Assembly (NCBI GenBank): GCA_945870325.1
Contig: CAMBRQ010000008.1
Coordinates: forward strand, 22,449 to 86,448
Length of the DNA stretch: 64,000 nucleotides
From: an uncultured Dorea sp.
GTDB taxonomy: Bacteria > Bacillota > Clostridia > Lachnospirales > Lachnospiraceae
Direction: 5' to 3'
In this document: piece by piece, positions 8,937-16,726 of the stretch
Layout: every line of letters begins with the position of its first letter
How positions within the stretch are numbered: position 1 is the stretch's first letter
Made by a program: the position numbers and the translations under genes
Notes under the pieces: model-generated
The model's input: the letters and a program-made list of their open reading frames with translations, nothing else
Told to the model about the DNA's origin: nothing
Databases searched by the model: none

Positions 8937-8958
8937 AAATCTTACAAATGTAAGATTT
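8937..8958 (+). promoter_or_regulatory. BlaI-type operator O2, perfect palindrome
   Basis: Arms AAATCTTACA and TGTAAGATTT around a central AA, a perfect 10-bp dyad containing TACA-N2-TGTA. It is about 100 bp downstream of O1 and 6 bp before an AAAGGAG site. A separate palindrome TTAAGATCTTAA lies at 8909-8920. Confidence 0.75.
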
Positions 8959-8978
8959 GAAAGAAAGGAGAAGATGCA

Positions 8979-9044
8979 ATGAAAATTATGAAGTATTATA
9001 AAAAGTTATATCTTACACTGGTATGTGAAGAGGCTATCGGATGA
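8979..9044 (+). CDS. short 21-codon leader frame
   Basis: ATG at 8979 with AAAGGAG 8 nt upstream encodes 21 residues starting MKIMKYYKKLYLTLVCEEAI. The stop TGA overlaps an ATG at 9041 in another frame. It may be a leader peptide that couples translation to the lipoprotein, or the remnant of a lost gene. No family recognised. Confidence 0.35.
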   Translation: MKIMKYYKKLYLTLVCEEAIG

Positions 9045-9061
9045 AGAGTGGGAGGATTATT

Positions 9062-10360
9062 ATGAGGACATGTAGATATAAAAGAATTCTGATGATGGGA
9101 GTATTGTCTGGGATTGCCCTGGTATTATCTGCATGCGGGAGCGGAATCATACGGGGAGCAAGCCAGACGGAAGGAAGTATGGAAAATCGGGAAGGAGCAT
9201 CGGGAGAGGATAACTATGATGTCCAATTAGATGAAGAAATCTGGGAGAAGGGGTATGATCTCCCGATTGATCGGGCAGAAGAAAAAGAAGCCCGGGAGGA
9301 TTGTAAGAAAGCCCTTGTATATATCGGGGAAATGTATGAAAATATAGATAGTAAATCAACAAAAGAGGAAAATAGTGATACGGATCATGCAGATGTGTTC
9401 TCTCAGACAATCCTGGAGAAAATAAGCAATACGCTGGGACAAAAAGGCATTCCGGTCGCTATCTCTGATTCCCCTCTTGGCGGTATGCTGAACTATGAGA
9501 AGATGGATCAGTTTTTAGAACGGGCATCAAAAGGGGAAGAATGTGAGGAAGTATTATACGAGATTGATCTGGATGGTACAGTCAGCAGGAAGAAATATTC
9601 TTTTGATGGGAAGGATATGTATGTACTGGACTGCATAGGATTATGGAGTAAAGAAGAGATAGGCATCTCCATGATCTCCTATACTAGGCTTAAGGAGTGG
9701 GAATATACAGACCGGGGATGGTTCCGGTATGAATTATGTGTTCCGGAACCGCCGGTGCTTACAGAAGTTATGGAAGGAAGCGTATTAATAAGAATCACAC
9801 CGATGAAGGAGGAGTTCAGGGCACTGACAGAGAAATGGCTGCTCCCCATTGGATATCGCGGGAATAATCTGCTGCGCTCCGAGTGGGACGCAGATCATAT
9901 GGAACAATTGGATTATAATGGGTTATTTGAATATCTGTATTTTCTAAAATACCAACATCGACTAGATAGTGAGCAGTATATGAACGGTATTCCGAGAGAA
10001 GAATTCGAAGGATTGCTTACAGAATATCTGCCGGTTACCGCCGAAGAATTGCGGCGGTATGCAGTCTATGATGACGAAACAGGGCGATATGCATGGGCAG
10101 GAGCGGGCTGTACTAATTATACTTCCAGTATATTTGCAGTTTCAATACCAGAGATTACTGCAATTACGGAGAATGCGGATGGAACAGCGACCTGGACGGT
10201 GGATATTGTGTGTGAGATATTAGGTCAGGAGTCTGTGATCCGCCATCAGATTACAGTACGTCTGGGAGAAGAGGGGAAACTGCAGTATTTGAAGAATCAT
10301 ATCCTGGGTGATGGAATGGCAAGAATTCCGGAATATACTTATAGATGTAGAGGGGATTAA
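9062..10360 (+). CDS. lipoprotein of unknown function in the bla/mec regulon
   Basis: About 432 aa. The N-terminus has basic residues, a hydrophobic stretch and a lipobox LSAC near residue 25, then an acidic Ser/Gly-rich linker, so it is a membrane-anchored extracellular lipoprotein. The remainder is acidic and soluble with no motif I recognise; a domain of unknown function is likely. GGGAGGA at 9050-9056 favours ATG 9062; ATG 9041, seven codons upstream, would couple to the leader frame. It lies between two BlaI-type operators and a MecA-like PBP gene 37 nt downstream, so it is probably induced by beta-lactams and may assist the PBP or bind peptidoglycan fragments. That function is inference. 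Confidence 0.7.
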   Translation: MRTCRYKRILMMGVLSGIALVLSACGSGIIRGASQTEGSMENREGASGEDNYDVQLDEEIWEKGYDLPIDRAEEKEAREDCKKALVYIGEMYENIDSKSTKEENSDTDHADVFSQTILEKISNTLGQKGIPVAISDSPLGGMLNYEKMDQFLERASKGEECEEVLYEIDLDGTVSRKKYSFDGKDMYVLDCIGLWSKEEIGISMISYTRLKEWEYTDRGWFRYELCVPEPPVLTEVMEGSVLIRITPMKEEFRALTEKWLLPIGYRGNNLLRSEWDADHMEQLDYNGLFEYLYFLKYQHRLDSEQYMNGIPREEFEGLLTEYLPVTAEELRRYAVYDDETGRYAWAGAGCTNYTSSIFAVSIPEITAITENADGTATWTVDIVCEILGQESVIRHQITVRLGEEGKLQYLKNHILGDGMARIPEYTYRCRGD

Positions 10361-10397
10361 GGAGTATCAGGATAGAACAGGAGGTTGAAATGAGTAA

Positions 10398-12524
10398 ATG
10401 AAAGAAAAATCCAAACAAACAAGGGGAAAAGGAAGTGGGAGACCAGGCTGGGTGATCCCTGCGATGACGATGGTATTGATTGTGCTGCTCATTATAGCAG
10501 GAGTGTTGCTGTTCTTGCGAATTCGATCAAACGAAGAGAAACCACAGGATGTTTTGGCTGAATATATGAATCACATTCCAAAGGGCGAATACGAAGAGAT
10601 GTATGCAATGCTGGATCTGGAAGAGTCGGGGAACATTAATCAGGAGAATTTTATCAAGCGTAATTCCGGTATCTATGAAGGAATTGAGATACAGAATATG
10701 AGACTCGAGATTCTGGAGGATTCAGAAGGGGAGAAAGATCCGTTACTGGTGAAGTACCGTACATCCTTTGATACTGTTGCGGGCAATCTTAGTTTCGAAT
10801 CAGAGGCGCATTTTACAAAAGGGGAGGAAGGATATAAACTTGCGTGGGATGACAGCCTGATCTTTCCGGAATTAACTGAGACAGATAAAGTCAGAGTGTC
10901 CACGATACAGGCGGAGCGCGGCAGCATCTTAGATCGGAATGACCGTGTTCTTGCGGGAAAAGGGACGGCGTCGTCCGTAGGAATCGTGCCGGGAAAATTA
11001 GAAGATAGAGACGGTGCTATTCAGGCAATCGCCGAATTACTGGAAATGACGCCGGAGACGATAGAGAACCAATTAGGCGCACAGTGGGTGAATGATGAAT
11101 CTTTCGTCCCGCTTAAAACAATTCCTAAGGTAAATGAATTGGAAGTTACGGCATTAGAGCCGGATGAGACAGTCTTGAAGGAACAAGAGAGGCAGGAGGC
11201 TTTGCTTGCGATTCCGGGAGTGATGATCTCGGATGTAGAAGTGAGACAATATCCGCTGGGAGAAGCGGCAGCACATCTGGTAGGATATGTGCAGAATGTC
11301 ACGGCTGAAGACTTGGAAGAGCATGTCGGGGAGGGATATAATGCCAACAGTGTGATCGGAAGGAGTGGAATCGAAGGGCTCTTCGAGAAAGAATTGAAGG
11401 GGACTAACGGATGTGATATCTATATTGAAGATGAGAATGGTGATCGGAAAGCAGGGCTGGCAAATGTATCTGTCGTGGATGGGGAGAATATAAAACTAAC
11501 CATTGACGCATCCATCCAGTCTGCATTATATGAACAGTTTCAAACGGATAAGAGTTGTTCCGTGGCGATGAATCCTTATACCGGAGAAGTGTTAGCGCTG
11601 GTGAGTACTCCGTCTTATGATAATAATGAATTCATCATGGGAATGTCAGATGCGAGATGGACTTCGCTGAATGAGGATGAGCAGAAGCCGCTGTATAATC
11701 GTTTCCGTCAGGTATGGTGTCCGGGATCGACATTTAAGCCGATTATTGCGGCGATTGGACTGAAGTCCGGCGCGATTGATCCTTCAGAAGATTACGGAAG
11801 TGAAGGACTCAGTTGGCAGAAGGATGAGTCATGGGGAGATTACCATGTGACGACGCTCCATACCTATTCGCCGGTTACATTGGAGAATGCGCTGATCTAT
11901 TCTGATAATATTTATTTTGCCAAGGCGGCGCTTAAGATTGGCTCTGAAGAATTGGAGAATTCCTTGAAGGCTCTGGGATTTGGTGAAGAGATTCCGTTTG
12001 ACATTAAGATGTCCGTATCTCAGTATTCCAATCAGGAGCATATTGATGCAGAGGTTCAGTTGGCAGACAGCGGTTACGGTCAGGGCCAGGTGCTGGTGAA
12101 TCCATTGCATCTGGCGTGCCTGTATACGTCATTTGCCAATCAGGGAAATGTAATAAAACCGTATCTTGTGTATCAGGATCAGCCGCAGTCAGAGATATGG
12201 CTTGAGGGAGCCATCCCGGAGGATGCTGCGAATACGGTGCTGGAAGGATTGAAGAAGGTAGTAAATGATCCGAATGGAACGGGATATGCGGCACATAGAG
12301 ATGATATCGCTTTGGCAGGAAAGACTGGAACTGCTGAGATTAAGGCATCCCAAGATGATGTGAATGGAACGGAATTAGGTTGGTTTGCAATATTCACAGG
12401 GCAGGATGTGGCGAAACCGGTATTGGTTGTGAACATGGTAGAAGATGTGAAGGACAGAGGCGGCAGTGGATATGTCGTCGGGAAGGATAAAGTGGTGCTG
12501 GACGCATATCTGAATGGACAGTAG
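10398..12524 (+). CDS. MecA-like class B penicillin-binding protein (transpeptidase)
   Basis: A 708-aa protein with one N-terminal membrane span (about residues 20-42), an NTF2-like MecA N-terminal domain (about 50-160), a dimerisation region with RGSILDRNDRVLA, and a transpeptidase domain from about residue 370. Catalytic motifs are STFK (Ser444, Lys447), SDN and KTGT (Lys642). PBPs with this architecture include PBP2a of staphylococci and PBP5fm of enterococci, known for low beta-lactam affinity; affinity here is not readable. It is cotranscribed with the lipoprotein and framed by BlaI-type operators, with blaR1-blaI convergent downstream. AGGAGG at about 10379 is best spaced from an ATG at 10390 that yields only three codons (MSK) and overlaps the true start ATG 10398, an odd arrangement. 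Confidence 0.92.
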   Translation: MKEKSKQTRGKGSGRPGWVIPAMTMVLIVLLIIAGVLLFLRIRSNEEKPQDVLAEYMNHIPKGEYEEMYAMLDLEESGNINQENFIKRNSGIYEGIEIQNMRLEILEDSEGEKDPLLVKYRTSFDTVAGNLSFESEAHFTKGEEGYKLAWDDSLIFPELTETDKVRVSTIQAERGSILDRNDRVLAGKGTASSVGIVPGKLEDRDGAIQAIAELLEMTPETIENQLGAQWVNDESFVPLKTIPKVNELEVTALEPDETVLKEQERQEALLAIPGVMISDVEVRQYPLGEAAAHLVGYVQNVTAEDLEEHVGEGYNANSVIGRSGIEGLFEKELKGTNGCDIYIEDENGDRKAGLANVSVVDGENIKLTIDASIQSALYEQFQTDKSCSVAMNPYTGEVLALVSTPSYDNNEFIMGMSDARWTSLNEDEQKPLYNRFRQVWCPGSTFKPIIAAIGLKSGAIDPSEDYGSEGLSWQKDESWGDYHVTTLHTYSPVTLENALIYSDNIYFAKAALKIGSEELENSLKALGFGEEIPFDIKMSVSQYSNQEHIDAEVQLADSGYGQGQVLVNPLHLACLYTSFANQGNVIKPYLVYQDQPQSEIWLEGAIPEDAANTVLEGLKKVVNDPNGTGYAAHRDDIALAGKTGTAEIKASQDDVNGTELGWFAIFTGQDVAKPVLVVNMVEDVKDRGGSGYVVGKDKVVLDAYLNGQ

Positions 12525-12533
12525 AAAGGATTA

Positions 12534-12572
12534 ATGCCCTGCCATAGTCTTTTGGAGGCTGCGGCAGGGCAT
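12534..12572. terminator. hairpin between convergent genes
   Basis: ATGCCCTGCC at 12534-12543 pairs perfectly with GGCAGGGCAT at 12563-12572. It separates the PBP gene from the leftward genes. No clear T-run follows. Confidence 0.5.
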
Positions 12573-12580
12573 CAGACTGT

Positions 12581-12859
12581 TTATTGATTCGAATGGAAGG
12601 ATTTCCATATTTTCAGAAGTTCTTCCGGTGTTCCATCTGGGTTGGCCGCTACGATGTCATAGAATTCCCGCAGTTTTTCGGGAGTTTCTTCCAATTCATC
12701 TGCGGTATCTTCCAGGTTCTTTCCCTTAAGGAACTTTTTCTGAATCTGAGCAATCAGAGTAGATGCGATGCCATCATTCCAACCCTCTTCCCAACCCTCT
12801 TCCCTGCTTGTTCGACGAATTTCCTGTACATCATATGCTTCAAAACTATCGAATAACAT
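12581..12859 (-). CDS. C-terminal remnant of an Rpn/PD-(D/E)XK-type protein
   Basis: A 92-aa frame starting at ATG 12859 with AAGGAG 8 nt upstream. The sequence (EEGWEEGWNDG, then an acidic helical tail ending in WKSFHSNQ) resembles the C-terminal tail of Rpn-family recombination-promoting nucleases, which normally exceed 250 aa; the nuclease domain is missing. The frame overlaps the end of blaR1 by 14 nt, so it would be translated with it. Longer upstream reading in this frame only mirrors blaR1. I regard it as a truncated gene that may still be translated. Confidence 0.55.
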   Translation of the reverse strand: MLFDSFEAYDVQEIRRTSREEGWEEGWNDGIASTLIAQIQKKFLKGKNLEDTADELEETPEKLREFYDIVAANPDGTPEELLKIWKSFHSNQ

Positions 12860-14690
12860 AGGAAATCTCCTTTTCCTGCCACATCCCAAGATCTGACAAC
12901 ACACTAAGCGCAATATCCGCAGCATTCTTTCCGGTAGCATTCTCATCAGCCTGGATATTGACGGCAAAGAAACAAGTGTGTTCATTAGATTCAACCAATC
13001 CCACAAACCACCCATTGACATTCTTCCCATCAACCATTCCAGTTCCGGTTTTGCCGTACAAGGAAGCATCGGCAGAAGAAGAAAGGTACAGGGCATCTTT
13101 AACAGCATCAATATGATCCTGTCTGAATCCCAATTCATTGTTGTACAGTCCTTTAAGCAACTCAACCTGCTCTGCCGGAGAGATCTTCAAAGAGGATTCC
13201 ATCCAGTACGAGGAAAGTTCGCCGCTGGTGTCCCGATTACCATAGTTAATATCTTTGAAAAATTCCTGAACTGCCAAGGCGCCGGCCTGCTGGTCAATTG
13301 TCTGAAAGTACCAGTTCGCAGAGTTTTTCATTGCTGAATCTAAAGTCTGATCTGTGTTCCAGGCATCAAACGGATATGAAGTTCCGTTCCATTCTATCTT
13401 AGAGTGTTCGGGAGTAATGATACCGGATTCCAGACCAAGCAGAGCATCATAGATTTTGTAAGTGGAGTCCGGGGATATGCGTTTTGTCGCCATAACTTCA
13501 TTGTATAGTTGCCAGTGATCGGCAGCACTGTCGTATAATACGAAACTTCCCTGATAACCTTTGAAGTAAGAATCCAGATCCAGGGAAGAGACGGTGCCGG
13601 AGTCTGGCCGGAACTTGCTGGTATCAGATGAGGAGGCATTTGCTGACAGGAAAGGCAGGAAACCAAGGAGAAGAACTATGATCAGGCAGTAAACAATCAA
13701 TCCCTTCATCCTTTTGGAGAATGTCAACGGCTGGTAGGAAGCGATATTCAGGATGCGTCTTTTCATCTGTTTCATGTCCCCTCCCAGTCCAGAGGCGAAG
13801 TGGAATGGAGAACGGGAAAGTGTCTCTGCAAAGTGAATGAGTGTATTGCCGTAATCAATGTGATCACATTCATCAAGCATTGCCAGTACGGAGGAGTCAC
13901 AGGCAATCTCCCGGTCATTTCGCATCTCCTTTATAGCATACCAGATCAATGGGTTGAACCAGTATATGATTCCTGCAAGATTGGTTATCGCATTTGCAAG
14001 TGAATCATGATGTTTATAGTGCTGTAGTTCATGGAGAAGCATATACCGCAGATCTTTCTTCTGATAATCCGTGCCGAGATCTGAGATCAGATGGATTGGA
14101 AGATAGATGCGAGGCTTGAATATGCCGGTCATAATGGGCGTTTTTATGAATGCGGTGCTGTATATAGGAATATCTTTGGTGATTTCCATCTCCAGGCAGC
14201 AGGATTCAAACAGATTGCGGACATCTTCGCTCTGAAGCGGTAAAGCGGATTGGCTGATGCGATGAAACTGCATTAGAGACCTAAGTGTCAGCAACAGCAT
14301 AATCAGCATACCGCCACACCATATGGTCAGAAGCAGATATCCCAATATGGAGGGAGTTCTGCCACTGACAGAGATCGCAAAATCATTCATCCAGTTCGCA
14401 GCAGTAGTCTGAGGAGCGATATTGACCGTCTGCTCGGTCGCAATGAATGAGTCAGAAGAGTACGCTTTCCAATACGTGATTTTGCCGACCCATGAGATTA
14501 ATTGTGCCAATTCGGGAAGGTGTAACGGTATGAATGGAACTGCAAGCAAGAAAAGCGGCAGATACCATAAGTTATATTGGATTCTCCCGGATAAATGGTT
14601 CTTAAGCACTCTTTTGACTACTAGAATCATGCAGATAAAGAGAGCAATCAGTATATTGCAATAGAGAAAATGAATGAAGAATTGCACCAT
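12846..14690 (-). CDS. blaR1: BlaR1/MecR1-family beta-lactam sensor-transducer
   Basis: About 614 aa. The N-terminal half has four membrane spans around a cytoplasmic zinc metalloprotease of family M56, with HELQHYKHHD (His220, Glu221). The C-terminal half is an extracellular penicillin-sensor domain like class D beta-lactamases: STYK with acylated Ser409 and Lys412, and KTGTG near the end. In the staphylococcal system, acylation outside activates the protease, which leads to loss of BlaI. ATG 14690 follows AGGAGG and comes one nucleotide after the blaI stop, so the two are one operon. It faces the PBP operon, unlike the divergent arrangement in staphylococci. Confidence 0.93.
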   Translation of the reverse strand: MVQFFIHFLYCNILIALFICMILVVKRVLKNHLSGRIQYNLWYLPLFLLAVPFIPLHLPELAQLISWVGKITYWKAYSSDSFIATEQTVNIAPQTTAANWMNDFAISVSGRTPSILGYLLLTIWCGGMLIMLLLTLRSLMQFHRISQSALPLQSEDVRNLFESCCLEMEITKDIPIYSTAFIKTPIMTGIFKPRIYLPIHLISDLGTDYQKKDLRYMLLHELQHYKHHDSLANAITNLAGIIYWFNPLIWYAIKEMRNDREIACDSSVLAMLDECDHIDYGNTLIHFAETLSRSPFHFASGLGGDMKQMKRRILNIASYQPLTFSKRMKGLIVYCLIIVLLLGFLPFLSANASSSDTSKFRPDSGTVSSLDLDSYFKGYQGSFVLYDSAADHWQLYNEVMATKRISPDSTYKIYDALLGLESGIITPEHSKIEWNGTSYPFDAWNTDQTLDSAMKNSANWYFQTIDQQAGALAVQEFFKDINYGNRDTSGELSSYWMESSLKISPAEQVELLKGLYNNELGFRQDHIDAVKDALYLSSSADASLYGKTGTGMVDGKNVNGWFVGLVESNEHTCFFAVNIQADENATGKNAADIALSVLSDLGMWQEKEISYVIR

Positions 14691-14691
14691 A

Positions 14692-15072
14692 TCAATCCCT
14701 CCTGGCCTTGCCGGAAAGAAGACTGCGAAGAGAGTCAATATCTGACTCAGACAAACGGTCATTCTCAAGATAGGCAGAAAGCATAGCAGTAATATCTCCA
14801 TTATAATAGCGCTTCAGAAAAGAAGAACTCTCTTGACGGACATATTCGTCTTCTTTGACTAATGGTGTGTAGACGAAGACGCGGCTTTGCTTCTCGTAGG
14901 TAAGGGCGCCCTTTGTGACCAGACGCTTCAGCATGGTCTGGATGGTCTTAGGGTTCCAGGAGGTTGTACGGGTTAGGCGCTCCGTGACTTCATTCGTGTT
15001 GATGGGAGCGTATTTCCATATAATCTTCATTACTTCGTATTCGCCTTCTGATATCTGGGGCAGTTTATGCAT
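14692..15072 (-). CDS. blaI: BlaI/MecI/CopY-family repressor
   Basis: A 126-aa winged-helix repressor. ISEGEYEVMKIIWKYAPINT and NPKTIQTMLKRLVTKGALTYEK are the typical helix-turn-helix and wing of the family; the C-terminal helices form the dimer. GGAGG precedes ATG 15072. It probably binds the TTACA-N2-TGTAA site in its own promoter (15097-15108) and the two sites before the lipoprotein-PBP operon, and is released after BlaR1 senses a beta-lactam. The matching operators in this window make the assignment firm. Confidence 0.93.
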   Translation of the reverse strand: MHKLPQISEGEYEVMKIIWKYAPINTNEVTERLTRTTSWNPKTIQTMLKRLVTKGALTYEKQSRVFVYTPLVKEDEYVRQESSSFLKRYYNGDITAMLSAYLENDRLSESDIDSLRSLLSGKARRD

Positions 15073-15093
15073 AATGGGTTCCTCCGGAATAAA

Positions 15094-15144
15094 ATCTTAC
15101 AAGTGTAATAAAAATATTATACCTATTTGAGGGAGGAATGTCAA
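15094..15144 (-). promoter_or_regulatory. blaI-blaR1 promoter with BlaI operator O3
   Basis: On the minus strand TTGACA (15144-15139) and TATAAT (15121-15116) are separated by 17 bp. Directly downstream TTACA-AG-TGTAA (15097-15108) overlaps the expected transcript start. This is autoregulation as known in bla/mec systems. Confidence 0.85.
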
Positions 15145-15241
15145 CGAAGTCTATAGATGAGGTGTTCGGGAAGGAGGAGCGGGGGCATGCAGCATTTGGT
15201 ATGAAGGGGAGTATTGATTCTGGTGTCAGCGGTATCCGGTA

Positions 15242-15271
15242 TTGCACCTTTCTCCAGGAATATGATATAGT
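15242..15271 (+). promoter_or_regulatory. promoter of the ABC-F gene
   Basis: TTGCAC at 15242-15247, TATAGT at 15266-15271, spacer 18, with TG one base before the -10 box. Confidence 0.55.
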
Positions 15272-15304
15272 AAATGCTGACTATATAGAATGAGGTGAAG
15301 AGAG

Positions 15305-16624
15305 ATGAGTATTTTAAATGTTGAACATCTGACACATGGTTTTGGGGATCGTGCGATATTCGATGATGTTTCTTTTCGTCTTTTAAAAGGTGAGCATATC
15401 GGTCTGGTCGGTGCCAACGGAGAAGGAAAGTCTACTTTTTTCAATATTGTAACGGGAAAATTAATCCCGGATGAAGGAAAGGTGGAATGGGCGAAGAAGG
15501 TGAGGGCTGGTTATCTGGATCAGCACACAGTCCTTGAGCCGGGGATGACGATCCGTGACGTGTTGAAATCAGCGTTTTCCTATCTGTTTGAGTTAGAAGA
15601 AAAGATGAATCAGATCTGTGATTCGCTAGGGGATGCAGACCCGGATGCGATGGAAGAGATGATGGAGGAGTTGGGTTCGATTCAGGATACGCTGATGATG
15701 CATGATTTCTACATCATAGATTCTAAGATAGAAGAGGTTGCACGTGCGCTGGGGCTTCTGGAACTAGGGCTTGATCAGGATGTTACGGAACTGAGTGGAG
15801 GTCAGCGGACGAAGATTCTGTTGGGCAAACTTCTCTTAGAGAAGCCGGATATTCTGCTGTTGGATGAGCCGACGAACTATCTGGATGAGGAGCATATTGC
15901 ATGGCTTAAGAGATATCTTCAGGAATATGAGAATGCATTCATCCTTATTTCTCATGATATTCCCTTCTTAAATGAAGTTGTGAACATTATCTATCATATG
16001 GAGAACCAGGAACTGAACCGCTATGTGGGTGACTATGATCATTTCCAGGAAGTTTATGCAGTAAAGAAGGCACAGTTGGAGGCTGCTTATAAGCGTCAGC
16101 AGCAGGAGATTAAGGAACTGAAAGACTTTGTGGCGCGTAATAAAGCCAGGGTCTCTACCCGTAATATGGCAATGTCCCGTCAGAAGAAACTGGATAAGAT
16201 GGATGTGATTGAACTGGCAGCCGAACGTCCGAAGCCGGAATTCAACTTTAAGGTGGGAAGAACGCCTGGAAAATACATATTTGAAACAAAGGATATGGTG
16301 ATAGGATATTACATAACCGAACCTTCGCCTGTTCGCCACCACTTAGGACTCGCACCTGACTCTCGATATGCTTCGTTGTAAGACCGCATTTGGCAAGAGC
16401 GGAACGCACTTCATACTGGGTAAATGACGGGAATTCCCCCCAGATCTCTTCGATGCAGGTAGTCTTATCTGGATGTAGATGCCAAGGATGAACTGAAACG
16501 TGCGTTGCTGGAATATAGAGGAGGTGTGCTTCTTATCTGCCATGAACCGGAGTTCTACAGAGATGTCGTGTCAGAGGTGTGGGATTGCAGCAGATGGACG
16601 ACGATGAATCCGGACTTGTTGTAG
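15305..16624 (+). pseudogene. ABC-F ATPase gene broken by an internal inversion
   Basis: The first 335 codons read as a normal ABC-F protein: Walker A GANGEGKST, signature LSGGQ, Walker B ILLLDEPTNYLDE, then the inter-domain linker up to KYIFETKDMVIGY (about 16313). Full members have a second ATPase domain. Here 16313-16470 encodes a piece of that domain on the opposite strand (TTCIEEIWGEF ... VLSGGEQAKVRLC when read leftward), and from about 16472 the plus strand resumes with LDVDAKDELKRALLEYRGG and the normal C-terminal end. The second Walker A and most flanking residues are missing. So the segment was inverted with deletions on both sides. The rightward frame now stops at 16381. ABC-F proteins protect ribosomes or tune translation; this copy is presumably dead. 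Confidence 0.8.
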
Positions 16625-16726
16625 GGGAAGATGTCTGGTGAATAGCGATTTATTATCGGTATCTATATTGGAGGAACAATGTTATAATACGATTATGAAA
16701 TAATATATGTTCGGGAGGTAGCGAGA

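Noticed and set aside
12860..13165. N-terminal extension of the Rpn-like frame
   Set aside because: It only mirrors the coding sequence of blaR1 on the same strand in another frame; a good ribosome site and ATG exist at 12859.
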